Assembly: GCA_024689005.1 (NCBI GenBank)
Contig: JAILDU010000055.1
Coordinates: forward strand, 1-37,613
Length of the DNA stretch: 37,613 nt
Source: Paludibacteraceae bacterium
Lineage (GTDB): Bacteria > Bacteroidota > Bacteroidia > Bacteroidales > Paludibacteraceae
Reading direction: 5' to 3'
In this document: positions 1 to 8,411 of the stretch, piece by piece
Position numbering within the stretch: the first letter of the stretch is position 1
Layout: every line of letters starts with the position of its first letter
Translations under genes and position numbers: made by a program
The notes under the pieces: model-generated
Seen by the model: only the letters and a program-made list of their open reading frames with translations
What the model was told of the DNA's origin: nothing
The model's database searches: none

Positions 1-1590
1 AGCTGCAACGAGGGCCTTACCAGCCTCGTTGGTGGTATATTTGTCGAAGTTCTTGATGAAGCGAGCAGCGAGGTCTTTTGCCTTCTCCTCCCATTGAGCA
101 GCGTCAGCGTAGGTGTCACGCGGATCCAAGATAGCAGGATCAACGCCCGGCAGAGCGGTCGGTACTTCGAAGTTGAAGTACGGGATCTTCTTCGTCGGAG
201 CGCTCAGGATGTCACCACCGAGGATAGCGTCGATGATACCGCGGGTGTCGCGAATCGAGATACGTTTGCCCGTACCGTTCCAACCGGTGTTAACGAGGTA
301 TGCCTTCGCACCGGATTTCTCCATTTTCTTAACGAGTTCCTCAGCATATTTGGTCGGGTGGAGCTCCAAGAATGCCTGGCCGAAGCAAGCAGAGAAGGTC
401 GGAGTCGGCTCGGTGATACCACGCTCAGTACCTGCCAACTTAGCGGTGAAGCCGCTCAGGAAGTAGTACTTGGTCTGCTCCGGAGTCAGGATAGATACAG
501 GAGGCAGAACGCCGAATGCGTCAGCAGAGAGGAAGATCACATTCTTGGCAGCAGGACCTGCAGAAATCGGGCGAACGATCTTCTCAATGTGGTTGATAGG
601 ATAGCTTACACGGGTATTCTCAGTAACGCTCTTATCTGCGAAATCAATCTTACCGTTCTCGGCAACTGTTACGTTCTCCAACAATGCGTTGCGCTTGATA
701 GCATTGTAGATATCAGGCTCGCTGTCCTTATCCAAGTTGATTACCTTAGCGTAGCAACCACCTTCGAAGTTGAACACGCCATTGTCATCCCATCCGTGCT
801 CGTCATCACCGATCAACAGACGCTTCGGGTCAGTTGACAGAGTGGTCTTACCGGTACCGGACAGACCGAAGAAGATAGCGGTGTTTTTGCCCTCCATGTC
901 GGTGTTAGCCGAGCAGTGCATAGATGCAATACCCTTCAATGGCAAGTAGTAGTTCATCATAGAGAACATACCTTTCTTCATCTCGCCACCATACCAGGTA
1001 TTGAGGATAACCTGCTCACGGCTGGTTGTGTTGAAGGCTACACAAGTCTCGCTGTTCAAACCAAGTTCTTTGAAGTTCTCTACTTTAGCTTGTGAAGCAT
1101 TGTAGATTACGAAATCCGGTTCGAAGCTCTCCAGCTCTTCCTCGCTCGGTTGGATGAACATGTTCTTTACGAAGTGAGCCTGCCATGCAACCTCTACGAT
1201 GAAACGTACAGCCATACGGGTGTCTTTGTTAGCGCCGCAGAAAGCATCAACTACATACAGGTTCTTGTTGCTCAACTCCTTGATAGCCAACTCTTTTACC
1301 TTAGCCCATACGTCTTCTGACATAGGGTGGTTGTCGTTCTTGTAGCCCTCTGTAGTCCACCATACGGTGTTCTTAGAGTTCTCGTCCATGACGATGTACT
1401 TGTCTTTAGGCGAACGGCCGGTATAAATACCGGTCATTACGTTTACTGCACCCAGCTCGGTCTGTTGCCCCTTCTCATAGCCGGTCAACTCAGGTTTGGT
1501 CTCCTCTGCAAAGAGGTACTCATACGACGGGTTGTGTGCAATAACTGTTGCACCCTTGATACCATACTTGGTAAGATCTAGATTTTTCAT
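1..1590 (-). CDS. pckA: Phosphoenolpyruvate carboxykinase (ATP), 3' end cut by the window
   Basis: Cytosolic enzyme interconverting oxaloacetate + ATP with PEP + CO2 + ADP; in anaerobic Bacteroidales it often runs in the CO2-fixing direction towards succinate (family knowledge). Reading leftward from the ATG at 1588-1590 gives 530 open codons beginning [16 protein letters not shown] and still open at base 1. The family is about 535 residues, so only a few codons are missing. The nucleotide-binding loop GLSGTGKTT lies near residues 240-249, followed by the acidic GDDEHGWDD segment. The metal-site Lys and His are in [16 protein letters not shown]. The start is the only good ATG, 90 nt or so below a clear promoter. 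Transcribed alone, divergent from the Sua5-type gene. Identification is very secure. Confidence 0.97.
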   Translation of the reverse strand, partial: MKNLDLTKYGIKGATVIAHNPSYEYLFAEETKPELTGYEKGQQTELGAVNVMTGIYTGRSPKDKYIVMDENSKNTVWWTTEGYKNDNHPMSEDVWAKVKELAIKELSNKNLYVVDAFCGANKDTRMAVRFIVEVAWQAHFVKNMFIQPSEEELESFEPDFVIYNASQAKVENFKELGLNSETCVAFNTTSREQVILNTWYGGEMKKGMFSMMNYYLPLKGIASMHCSANTDMEGKNTAIFFGLSGTGKTTLSTDPKRLLIGDDEHGWDDNGVFNFEGGCYAKVINLDKDSEPDIYNAIKRNALLENVTVAENGKIDFADKSVTENTRVSYPINHIEKIVRPISAGPAAKNVIFLSADAFGVLPPVSILTPEQTKYYFLSGFTAKLAGTERGITEPTPTFSACFGQAFLELHPTKYAEELVKKMEKSGAKAYLVNTGWNGTGKRISIRDTRGIIDAILGGDILSAPTKKIPYFNFEVPTALPGVDPAILDPRDTYADAAQWEEKAKDLAARFIKNFDKYTTNEAGKALVAA

Positions 1591-1684
1591 AGATTTATGA
1601 ATATTATTTAGTTGTTTATTGATTATGTGTTTTTTGCGAAGTCGATAGTAAAGCTTGTATGCACAAGCCACACCTAACCGACTG

Positions 1685-1716
1685 CAAAAGTACTACAAAA
1701 TTTGCAATTGCGCAAA
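1685..1716 (-). promoter_or_regulatory. Promoter of pckA
   Basis: On the minus strand, TTTG (1713-1716) and TACTTTTG (1685-1692) are separated by 20 bp, matching the Bacteroidota primary-sigma consensus. A start near 1680 gives a leader of about 90 nt. An inverted repeat ATTTGC/GCAAAT (1700-1705 and 1712-1717) overlaps the -33 box and could be an operator; that part is inference. Confidence 0.8.
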
Positions 1717-1762
1717 TCTGCTGCGTTTTTTTTGATAAAAAACGTAAAAATTGCAAGTTATG

Positions 1763-1794
1763 TTTGCAAAATAGGGGAATTTGTAGTATCTTTG
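1763..1794 (+). promoter_or_regulatory. Promoter of the Sua5-type gene operon
   Basis: TTTG (1763-1766), 20 bp, TATCTTTG (1787-1794). It places the start about 22 nt before the ATG at 1821. It lies back to back with the pckA promoter, the two -33 boxes being about 46 bp apart. Confidence 0.8.
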
Positions 1795-1820
1795 CAGTCG
1801 ATTTAGTATAAATAGCACTT

Positions 1821-2435
1821 ATGGAACGATACGATAAAGAAGATTTGGATGCAGCGCTTGATGTGCTTCGCAACGGAGGCATCATTGTTTATCCCACCGA
1901 CACGGTATGGGGGATTGGTTGCGATGCAACGAATGCTGAAGCAGTAAAAAAGATATATGCTCTCAAGCAACGCGAGGATAGCAAATCCATGCTGGTTCTT
2001 CTGGATTCATCGATCAAATTGGATTACTATGTTGATGTGCCGGATACGGCAGAACAACTATTGGAAGCCCAAGGAGTTAATGAACAAAGAGCAAAAGATG
2101 ATAGTACGGACGAGCTCCGCCCGCTGACTCTCATCTACCCGAACGCACGCCACATAGCGCCCAACCTGATAGCCGAAGACGGATCGATAGGAATACGTAT
2201 CACCAACGAACCGTTCAGTCAGGCTCTCTGTGCGCGCCTGAAGCGCCCGATAGTCTCTACGTCCGCTAATATCAGCGGCCAACCGACTGCGCATTTCTAC
2301 AAGGAGATATCAAGAGAGATACTGGATGGAGCGGACTATGTCTGCCATTTTCGTCGTGGGGATGACACTCCGCACGAACCCAGTACAATTATTAAACTGA
2401 ACGCGGACGGTAGTTTTAAGATTATCCGAGCTTGA
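1821..2435 (+). CDS. Sua5/YciO/YrdC-family threonylcarbamoyl-AMP synthase
   Basis: Predicted to make threonylcarbamoyl-AMP from threonine, bicarbonate and ATP, the first step of t6A modification at position 37 of ANN-decoding tRNAs. The 204 residues are a single YrdC domain with no C-terminal Sua5 extension. Visible motifs are YPTDTVWGIGCDA (residues 24-36), the KQRE-SKSMLVL segment (49-60) and STSANISG (146-153). A charged stretch at about residues 84-100 precedes PLTLIYP and looks like a small insertion compared with the relatives I remember. First gene of a plus-strand run; its stop overlaps a possible TTG start of the next gene. tsaE and tsaB occur elsewhere in the window. The family also contains YciO proteins without proven t6A function, so the exact activity is inferred. 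Confidence 0.9.
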   Translation: MERYDKEDLDAALDVLRNGGIIVYPTDTVWGIGCDATNAEAVKKIYALKQREDSKSMLVLLDSSIKLDYYVDVPDTAEQLLEAQGVNEQRAKDDSTDELRPLTLIYPNARHIAPNLIAEDGSIGIRITNEPFSQALCARLKRPIVSTSANISGQPTAHFYKEISREILDGADYVCHFRRGDDTPHEPSTIIKLNADGSFKIIRA

Positions 2436-2440
2436 CACGT

Positions 2441-3712
2441 ATGGACATCAGACGCAAACAACAGTTATGGTACCTGCTGGCAGACTTCGTCAGTAGCGAA
2501 CTGGTATGGTTGTGCTTTCTCATCTTCCGCTGGATGGTATATGACGGACGCATTTGGGGGATGAGCGAAATTGTGATTCCTGCATTCAATTTCTGGATGC
2601 CGCTAGTGGTATATCCACTCGTTTGTATTTCTGTATACTACCTGTCCGGATACTATCTAAGACCTTTTCAGAAACCATTGTGGCGCGAGTTTCTACGCAC
2701 TTTGATATCAGCGGCATTCATTTCGTTGTTATTTTTCTTTATCATCATCATCGATGATTCGGTTATCTCATACAAACGCTACACATCCAGTTTGTTGGTC
2801 TTGTTCTGGCTGCAATTTATCTTAAGTTACTTGCCCCGCTTAAGCATAACCTTGCTGACGCGTCGTCGCGGGATAATGCGCAGCGTCACCATCCATTCTC
2901 CGGAGGAGGCCAAACAGCTGGTTCGCGGAGAACAAGACGAGGTAATCATAGACATGCCGTCATCCTACGAGGTAGATCAACTGTACCGCATCATAGCCTG
3001 CCTCTATCCGCTGTCATGTGAGATAAGTATGGTTCCGCGTGTCTATGATATGCTGGTAGGAGCAGCGAGAATAGAATTCATAGACCGACCTTCACTGGTC
3101 CGTATCACCGAGCATCACATGACTGATGCCGAACTATGTATCAAACGCACTTTTGATATAGTCTGCTCGTTGACAGGCTTAATCATCTTATCGCCTATTC
3201 TGGCTATCCTTGCGCTCTTGGTGCACTACACATCGCCGGGACCTGTCTTCTACAGCCAGAAGCGTCTCGGCCAATACGGCATACCATTCGTTATATACAA
3301 ATTTCGCAGCATGGAAGAGCATGCCGAGGCTGATGGTGTGCCACAGATAACGCACGACGACGACCCGCGCATAACCAAAATAGGCCGATGGATGCGCAAA
3401 TATCGATTGGACGAGCTGCCGCAACTGTGGAATATACTACGCGGCGAAATGTCTATAGTCGGTCCTCGCCCGGAACGACCCTATTTTGTGCAACAGATTA
3501 TGGAGCGCGCTCCGTATTACTGTCTGCTCTATAAGGTTCGTCCCGGATTGACCAGTTGGGGCCCTATACGCGTGGGTTATGCAGACAACATAGAAAAGAT
3601 GATCGAGCGTCTCAACTGTGATATTGTGTACGTGGAGAATATGTCTATCCTGCTTGATCTGAAGATATTGTTTTTCACCATCGGAGTATTGGTAAAAGGG
3701 AAAGGGAAATAA
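2441..3712 (+). CDS. Polyprenyl-phosphate sugar-1-phosphate transferase (bacterial sugar transferase family)
   Basis: Inner-membrane initiating glycosyltransferase that would load a sugar phosphate onto undecaprenyl phosphate for capsule, O-antigen or exopolysaccharide. The 423 residues start with four or so hydrophobic segments (within about 8-140), then a poorly conserved middle part, then the catalytic domain from about 233. That domain opens with KRTFDIV, a membrane hairpin, KRLGQYG and YKFRSM, and continues with RKYRLDELPQLWNIL, SIVGPRPERP and RPGLTSWGPI, all hallmarks of the WcaJ/PglC superfamily. The ATG at 2441 is 5 bp after the preceding stop; a TTG at 2432 overlapping that stop would add three residues. 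No other polysaccharide genes are adjacent, so the polymer cannot be told. Confidence 0.92.
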   Translation: MDIRRKQQLWYLLADFVSSELVWLCFLIFRWMVYDGRIWGMSEIVIPAFNFWMPLVVYPLVCISVYYLSGYYLRPFQKPLWREFLRTLISAAFISLLFFFIIIIDDSVISYKRYTSSLLVLFWLQFILSYLPRLSITLLTRRRGIMRSVTIHSPEEAKQLVRGEQDEVIIDMPSSYEVDQLYRIIACLYPLSCEISMVPRVYDMLVGAARIEFIDRPSLVRITEHHMTDAELCIKRTFDIVCSLTGLIILSPILAILALLVHYTSPGPVFYSQKRLGQYGIPFVIYKFRSMEEHAEADGVPQITHDDDPRITKIGRWMRKYRLDELPQLWNILRGEMSIVGPRPERPYFVQQIMERAPYYCLLYKVRPGLTSWGPIRVGYADNIEKMIERLNCDIVYVENMSILLDLKILFFTIGVLVKGKGK

Positions 3713-3724
3713 TGGTTACGGGAT

Positions 3725-3907
3725 ATGGAGAAAGAATTATCATATGACGAAGCAATGAAACGCGCGGAGGCGTTGATTGCACAGCTGGAGCAAAGCGAGG
3801 CCATTAGTGTAGATGAATACAAGCGGATTGCTGCGGAAGCAACCGCACTATTGAACCATTGTAAGCAAGAGATTGCCCAACTGGAGGAACAACTGCAGGC
3901 ACATTAA
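3725..3907 (+). CDS. xseB: Exodeoxyribonuclease VII small subunit
   Basis: A 60-residue acidic, largely helical protein starting MEKELSYDEAMKRAEALIAQLE. The shape and the N-terminal pattern (SYDEAMKRLEEIV-like, then a long amphipathic helix ending EQLQ) match XseB, which with XseA degrades single-stranded DNA to oligonucleotides in the cytoplasm. It begins 12 bp after the sugar transferase and presumably shares its transcript. The usual partner xseA is not next to it or elsewhere in the window. Its TAA overlaps the TAA of the opposing gene tail to tail (3904-3907), so no separate terminator fits there. Small size limits certainty. Confidence 0.8.
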   Translation: MEKELSYDEAMKRAEALIAQLEQSEAISVDEYKRIAAEATALLNHCKQEIAQLEEQLQAH

Positions 3908-4830
3908 TCGCGCAGCAAGTACTCTAATACGATGGGCAGATGATCAGAAAAACCATCCTGATAGTGATAACCGTTGTATGAACGTTTGGGTTTCATTCCC
4001 AGATACTTCTCGTCTGCCTCTTGTAACCACTCGGCATCATAGATACGCGCACCGGACAGGCTATCCACGGTCGGCGAAGAATAGAATTGGTCCAAACACG
4101 CCCATCTGCCATGCCACTTATATGTTCCGGCAAGTCCTTGCATTCTATTGGTCAATCCGAATAAATCGTCTTGCGGGGCACTGTTCATGTCTCCCATAAC
4201 AATGATGGCAGCAGACGGTTGCACAGCCAGTATCGAGTCAACAGCACCTTGCAATACCTGTTTGGCTCTGACTCTTTTCCACGTACTCTCGGCCGCTCCT
4301 CCTCGTTGTGAGGGCATATGGCAAACAAAGAGATGGACGGTGTAACGTCCGTCAATCTGTGCACACACGTAGAGAATATCGCGCGTTGTTTCCGGAGCAA
4401 TGTTAACTGCATATATTCTCGATGAGATGGTATCAATCCGCGCTTTTCTATAGATGAGCGCCACGTCTATTCCGCGCCTGTCAGGACTCTCATAATGGAC
4501 AAAATCATATTCACCCGGGCGCAATGTATGGCAGAGCCGCTTCAGACAAGCGGCATTCTCCACCTCTTGCAGACCCACGATATCCACTCCATCCCACTCC
4601 CCGATATTAGTTAGCACTCGGGCTATGCTCTCCACCTTGCGGTAATAGCGTGTATAAGTCCAGTGTCTGGCTCCGTCCGGTGTCCACTCCATATCGTCCT
4701 TCTCCACGCCACATACCGTATCGTGCTTCGGATGAAAAAGGTTCTCCACGTTATAACTGACTACTCGCAACGGCTTCGCCTGCAAAGAGCAGACACCGAC
4801 TAATAATCCTATGAGCAAAAAGTGTTTCAT
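3904..4830 (-). CDS. Secreted endonuclease/exonuclease/phosphatase-fold protein
   Basis: Predicted exported metal-dependent phosphodiesterase or nuclease; substrate unknown. From the ATG at 4830 the product is 308 residues: a signal peptide (MKHFLLIGLLVGVCSLQAKP) and then the DNase I-like fold. Conserved elements are RVVSYNVENLF near the N-terminus, DIVGLQEVE, the GDMNSAPQD metal/phosphate motif and the C-terminal SDHLPIVLEY with the catalytic Asp-His. The open frame extends to 4926, but the upstream residues precede an obvious signal peptide and cross the promoter, so I reject them. The promoter's -7 box ends six bases before this ATG, so the mRNA would have almost no leader. Divergent from the TonB receptor. 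Confidence 0.9.
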   Translation of the reverse strand: MKHFLLIGLLVGVCSLQAKPLRVVSYNVENLFHPKHDTVCGVEKDDMEWTPDGARHWTYTRYYRKVESIARVLTNIGEWDGVDIVGLQEVENAACLKRLCHTLRPGEYDFVHYESPDRRGIDVALIYRKARIDTISSRIYAVNIAPETTRDILYVCAQIDGRYTVHLFVCHMPSQRGGAAESTWKRVRAKQVLQGAVDSILAVQPSAAIIVMGDMNSAPQDDLFGLTNRMQGLAGTYKWHGRWACLDQFYSSPTVDSLSGARIYDAEWLQEADEKYLGMKPKRSYNGYHYQDGFSDHLPIVLEYLLRD

Positions 4831-4836
4831 CGGCGG

Positions 4837-4868
4837 CAAAGGTACTACAAAAAAACCGAATACACAAG
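4837..4868 (-). promoter_or_regulatory. Promoter of the secreted nuclease-fold gene
   Basis: Minus-strand CTTG (4865-4868), 20 bp, TACCTTTG (4837-4844). Only six bases separate the -7 box from the ATG at 4830, so the start should fall within about 3 nt of the ATG. Confidence 0.75.
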
Positions 4869-4873
4869 ATTTG

Positions 4874-4905
4874 TTTGCATAATTCGCAAAAAAGCAGTAC
4901 CTTTG
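4874..4905 (+). promoter_or_regulatory. Promoter of the TonB-dependent receptor gene
   Basis: TTTG (4874-4877), 20 bp, TACCTTTG (4898-4905), back to back with the promoter of the neighbouring minus-strand gene (5 bp between the -33 boxes). The leader would be about 20 nt, which leaves no room for a cobalamin riboswitch. Confidence 0.8.
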
Positions 4906-4932
4906 CACGCTTTTTTTGGAAAGCACGAAATT

Positions 4933-7083
4933 ATGTTCAAGTTTTATTCATTCAAAACAGGAATCCGTTTCCGTCGTTTTTGTCACAGGGCATATGCGGC
5001 CTTCTGTTCACTTCATCGTGAGGTGACTATCGGGCGCGTAGCAGCTTACATGACCGACCTGGAGATGCTCAAGCACGGCAAAAGTATTGCCGTAGCGGCA
5101 CTCTGCGGTTTGTTCTGTGTGCCTGCGGCAGCGGATGACGGTTCGTCAGGAACCTCGGATTCCGTTCGATTGACAGACCAGCAACTTAGTCTTCAGGAGG
5201 TGCTGGTTGTTTCTCAAAAAGCTGAAGTTCATTCGGAAGCCTATCGTCTGATCACGCAGGTGTCGCGCGCAGAGATTGAAGCGCTGCCTATCCAAACCGT
5301 AGCGGATATTCTGCAATATCTGCCGGGTATTGATGTGCGTTCACGCGGAGCGAGCGGAGCTCAGGCAGATGTCAGCATGCGAGGCGGCACGTTCGACCAA
5401 GTGCTTATTCTGCTAAACGGAGTGAGTCTGAACGATTTTCACACCGGCCACTATGCGCTGAATATACCGATTACACCGAGCATGATTGAGCGTATAGAAG
5501 TGCTACAAGGTACATCCGCCCATTTGCAGGGAGCTTTCTCCGGAGCCATCAACATTATTACCAAGCACGCTGAGAAAGGCAAGGAGCCTATGGCTAAAGA
5601 GGTCACACTCAAGCTGACTGCCGGCATGAATGGTCTAGTCAACCCGGAGGTGGCAGCCAGTATTGCCAAAGAGGACGTGCAAGTGAACGTGTCGGCAGAC
5701 TACAATCGCGCAGAGGGCTACTATGCTCCGCGTCCGTCAGAAAAGGAGTCTGCGGCATGTCGCAACAGCGATGTGCAGCAAGCGAATATCTATGTGCAGA
5801 CGCGCTGGCACGGACTGGATGTACAGGCCGGAGCACAATGGAAAGACGCCGGGCTCGGTATGGGATACGGTTTCGGTAGCCAGGACCAGTTTGACGCCAC
5901 CCGTTCGGCTTTTGCTTCTGCTGGCTATGTGCATCGCATAGGCGCGTGGAAGATAGATGCGCAGGCGGTCTATAGAGCCAACTACGATCGCTATGAATGG
6001 CATCGTGGACAGCGGCTGTACGGCAATTTCCATTTCGCGCAAACAGCCTCAGCAGCCGTTGCGGCACACTATGCCACACGCATAGGCACTACCTCCGTGG
6101 GAGTAAATGTACGAAATGAGAATATACACTCCACTAATCTGGGAGATACGATCAATCCAGAGGGACAAGTGCCTAATGTAGCAGACTTTCCGCTGTCTGA
6201 CGTGCGCGTTTTAGACCTGGTCAAAGGAGGCAACCGCTTCCATACCAACTACTACGCTGAACAGACGTTCTACTATGCAAGTCTGTCCGCTTCCATCGGA
6301 ATAAACGGCACCTATAACACACAGTTCGGCCACCACCTGGGAGGAGGAGCCAATATCGGTTATACGTTTGACAAGGCTGGCACGCTCTACGCTAACGCCA
6401 ACCGCTCGCTACGTATGCCTACCTTCACCGACCTATATTATAACGCCGGCAACCAATTGGGTAATCGCAACCTGAAACCGGAAGAAGCATGGTTGCTGTC
6501 GCTGGGATACAAGAGCAACTTCAGACTCCGGTCCGCAGATGCCGCTCCGGCCGGCACGCTGTCCGTAGCAGCCGATTGGTACTACCGATGGGGCAAGAAT
6601 ATCATCGACTGGGTGTATGTGGCGGAAGACACCAAGCGCCCCTATCATGCGGCTAACCAACAACATGTGAATGCCACGGGCGTAGAAATGTCTGTAGCAT
6701 ACAGGCTGAATGAATGGTTAAGATGCGTTTCTGTGGATTATGCATACACCTACCTGGATTTGGATCTTAAGGAATCCGGTTCGCGCTACCTGGACTATCT
6801 GAGCCACAAACTGGCTATCCACGTGGAACATGGCATCTACAAAGGGCTCGGAGCCTCATGGACGGTGCGTTTTCAGAAACGTGATGGACAGTATAATAAT
6901 GCGGATGGAATCGTAGAGAACTATACTCCCATCTGGTTGCTGGACGGCTCTATATACTGGCAGAACGAGTTTATACGAGTCTCGGTCGATTGCATCAACA
7001 TGACCAACACGCGTTATTACGACTACGGAGGAATACTGCAGCCGGGCGCGTGGGCTAAAGTGTCTATCCAGGCTACCCTGTAG
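4933..7083 (+). CDS. TonB-dependent outer-membrane receptor, BtuB-like
   Basis: Outer-membrane gated channel energised by TonB-ExbBD, importing an unidentified ligand. From the ATG at 4933 the product is 716 residues. It has a long N-terminus with RFRRFCHRAYAAFCSLHREV, a second hydrophobic stretch (SIAVAALCGLFCVPAAADD) where cleavage is likely, a plug domain from about 90 to 215 (VADILQYLPGIDVRSRG, GGTFDQVLILLNGVSLND, IERIEVLQGT) and a 22-strand-type barrel to the end. The barrel contains the NRSLRMPTFTDLYY and NLKPEEAW motifs common in BtuB/vitamin-type receptors. There is no carboxypeptidase-like domain and no SusD partner, so it is not a Sus-type receptor. Translation could start earlier in the frame (4822), but that would lie upstream of the promoter start. 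Confidence 0.93.
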   Translation: MFKFYSFKTGIRFRRFCHRAYAAFCSLHREVTIGRVAAYMTDLEMLKHGKSIAVAALCGLFCVPAAADDGSSGTSDSVRLTDQQLSLQEVLVVSQKAEVHSEAYRLITQVSRAEIEALPIQTVADILQYLPGIDVRSRGASGAQADVSMRGGTFDQVLILLNGVSLNDFHTGHYALNIPITPSMIERIEVLQGTSAHLQGAFSGAINIITKHAEKGKEPMAKEVTLKLTAGMNGLVNPEVAASIAKEDVQVNVSADYNRAEGYYAPRPSEKESAACRNSDVQQANIYVQTRWHGLDVQAGAQWKDAGLGMGYGFGSQDQFDATRSAFASAGYVHRIGAWKIDAQAVYRANYDRYEWHRGQRLYGNFHFAQTASAAVAAHYATRIGTTSVGVNVRNENIHSTNLGDTINPEGQVPNVADFPLSDVRVLDLVKGGNRFHTNYYAEQTFYYASLSASIGINGTYNTQFGHHLGGGANIGYTFDKAGTLYANANRSLRMPTFTDLYYNAGNQLGNRNLKPEEAWLLSLGYKSNFRLRSADAAPAGTLSVAADWYYRWGKNIIDWVYVAEDTKRPYHAANQQHVNATGVEMSVAYRLNEWLRCVSVDYAYTYLDLDLKESGSRYLDYLSHKLAIHVEHGIYKGLGASWTVRFQKRDGQYNNADGIVENYTPIWLLDGSIYWQNEFIRVSVDCINMTNTRYYDYGGILQPGAWAKVSIQATL

Positions 7084-7118
7084 CACAATATAAGAGTATT
7101 TATTATTAATCGTTAAAG

Positions 7119-7151
7119 AGGGCGAAAGAACTGCATTCAGTCTTTCGCCCT
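7119..7151. terminator. Hairpin between convergent genes, probable bidirectional terminator
   Basis: The arms AGGGCGAAAGAACTG and CAGTCTTTCGCCCT pair with one bulged A around a CATT loop. The stem sits between the stop of the TonB receptor (7083) and the stop of sufS (7197), which converge. There is no strong T tract on either side, so function is inferred from stem length and place. Confidence 0.65.
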
Positions 7152-7196
7152 TCGTTATGCGGTATGGTCACGGTGTAGTCGCGGATTCGTCCTCTG

Positions 7197-8411
7197 TCAA
7201 CTCAGCATCATCTGTGCTTTGCGCAGAGCGGTTATGAAGGCGTCCACATCGCTTTTGTCATTATACAGACCGAAGGAGACACGAACCGTGCCGGGCACTT
7301 GCATTTCGTCTATGAGCGGTTCGGCACAGTGATGTCCGGTACGAACGGCTACGCCCTGCTGGTCGAGCAACGTACCGATATCGAAAGGATGGATCAGCTG
7401 GTTGCCCGCATAGAGATTGAAGCTGACTACTCCTGCTTTGGGTTGGCCTGCTGCATAGATACGCACGCCGTCGATGTCACCCAAGCGGCTCTCGCAATAC
7501 TCCGTCAGTTCACGCTCGTGCTTCTCTATGGCGGGCCATCCGACGGACAGCATGTAGTCAATAGCGCGGTGGAGAGCATAAGAGCCCACAAAATTGGGAG
7601 TACCGGCTTCGAACTTATAGGGCAGATCGTTGTAGGTAGTGCCGCTCCAGCGCACATGATGGATCATCTCTCCCCCACCCTCGTGCGGCGGCAACCGGTT
7701 GAGCCACTCGCGTTTGCCGTAGAGCACTCCTATGCCGGTCGGTCCGTACATCTTATGTCCGGAGAACGCCAGAAAGTCACAATCCAGAGCCTGCACGTCC
7801 ACCTGCATGTGCGGAACGGACTGCGCGCCGTCGATGCAAACGGGTATATGGCGCTCATGCGCCAGGCGGATGATCTCCTCTATCGGATTGATGATACCGA
7901 GCACATTGCTCACTTGCGCCACGCTCACCAAACGCGTACGGTCGCCGAGAAGGCCTCTGAAAGCCTCTATGTCGAGCGATAAGTCTTCGCGAAGGGGAAT
8001 ATGCCGCAACACCGCTTTCTTGCGCTCACAGAGCATTTGCCAGGGAACGATGTTGGAATGGTGCTCCACGCCGGAGACTATTATCTCATCTCCCTCGTGG
8101 ATGAAGGCCTCGCCGAAACTGAACGCAAGCGCGTTGAGACTGTCGGTTGTGCCCTTGGTGAAGATGATCTCATCGCTACTGTCGGCATGGATGAACCGTG
8201 CTACGGCCTGCCGCGCTTCCTCGTGGTGGATAGTAGCCACCTGGCTCAGATGGTGTACGCCGCGATGGATATTGCTGTTCCAGTGACTGTAAGCCTCAAC
8301 TATGGCATCGACCACCGCTTGCGGTTTCTGACTCGTGGCTGCATTGTCCAGGTACACCAGCGGACGGTGGTGAACCTGCTCGGTCAATATAGGAAAATCG
8401 TTTCTGTTCAT
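7197..8411 (-). CDS. sufS: Cysteine desulfurase, SufS type
   Basis: PLP enzyme that takes sulfur from L-cysteine and leaves alanine, supplying persulfide for Fe-S cluster assembly in the cytoplasm. The 404 residues match the SufS/CsdA group: VYLDNAATSQKP near residue 19, the cofactor Lys220 in SGHKMYGPTG, and the persulfide Cys362 in RTGHHCAEPL, flanked as in SufS rather than IscS. sufBCD are not in the window. Its ATG overlaps the TGA of the upstream membrane-protein gene as ATGA (8408-8411), so the two are translationally coupled although no functional link is obvious. A stand-alone Csd-type role is an alternative. Confidence 0.93.
   Translation of the reverse strand: MNRNDFPILTEQVHHRPLVYLDNAATSQKPQAVVDAIVEAYSHWNSNIHRGVHHLSQVATIHHEEARQAVARFIHADSSDEIIFTKGTTDSLNALAFSFGEAFIHEGDEIIVSGVEHHSNIVPWQMLCERKKAVLRHIPLREDLSLDIEAFRGLLGDRTRLVSVAQVSNVLGIINPIEEIIRLAHERHIPVCIDGAQSVPHMQVDVQALDCDFLAFSGHKMYGPTGIGVLYGKREWLNRLPPHEGGGEMIHHVRWSGTTYNDLPYKFEAGTPNFVGSYALHRAIDYMLSVGWPAIEKHERELTEYCESRLGDIDGVRIYAAGQPKAGVVSFNLYAGNQLIHPFDIGTLLDQQGVAVRTGHHCAEPLIDEMQVPGTVRVSFGLYNDKSDVDAFITALRKAQMMLS

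Noticed and set aside
94..837. Long plus-strand open frame at the left edge
   Set aside because: It is a shadow of pckA, whose minus-strand protein is complete in motifs over the same bases.
4822..4932. Longer N-terminus for the TonB receptor
   Set aside because: These codons contain the receptor's own promoter and the start of the divergent gene; the ATG at 4933 follows the predicted transcription start.
4850..4935. Cobalamin riboswitch before the BtuB-like receptor
   Set aside because: Only about 20 nt of leader exist after the promoter and no conserved B12-box is seen.
5079..5086. CAAAAGTA resembling a minus-strand -7 box inside the TonB gene
   Set aside because: No (T/C)TTG element at the 20-bp distance shared by all other promoters here.
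6815..6830. Half of a parS-like site (CACGTGGAACA) in the TonB gene
   Set aside because: The left half has three mismatches and it lies in conserved coding sequence; probably chance.
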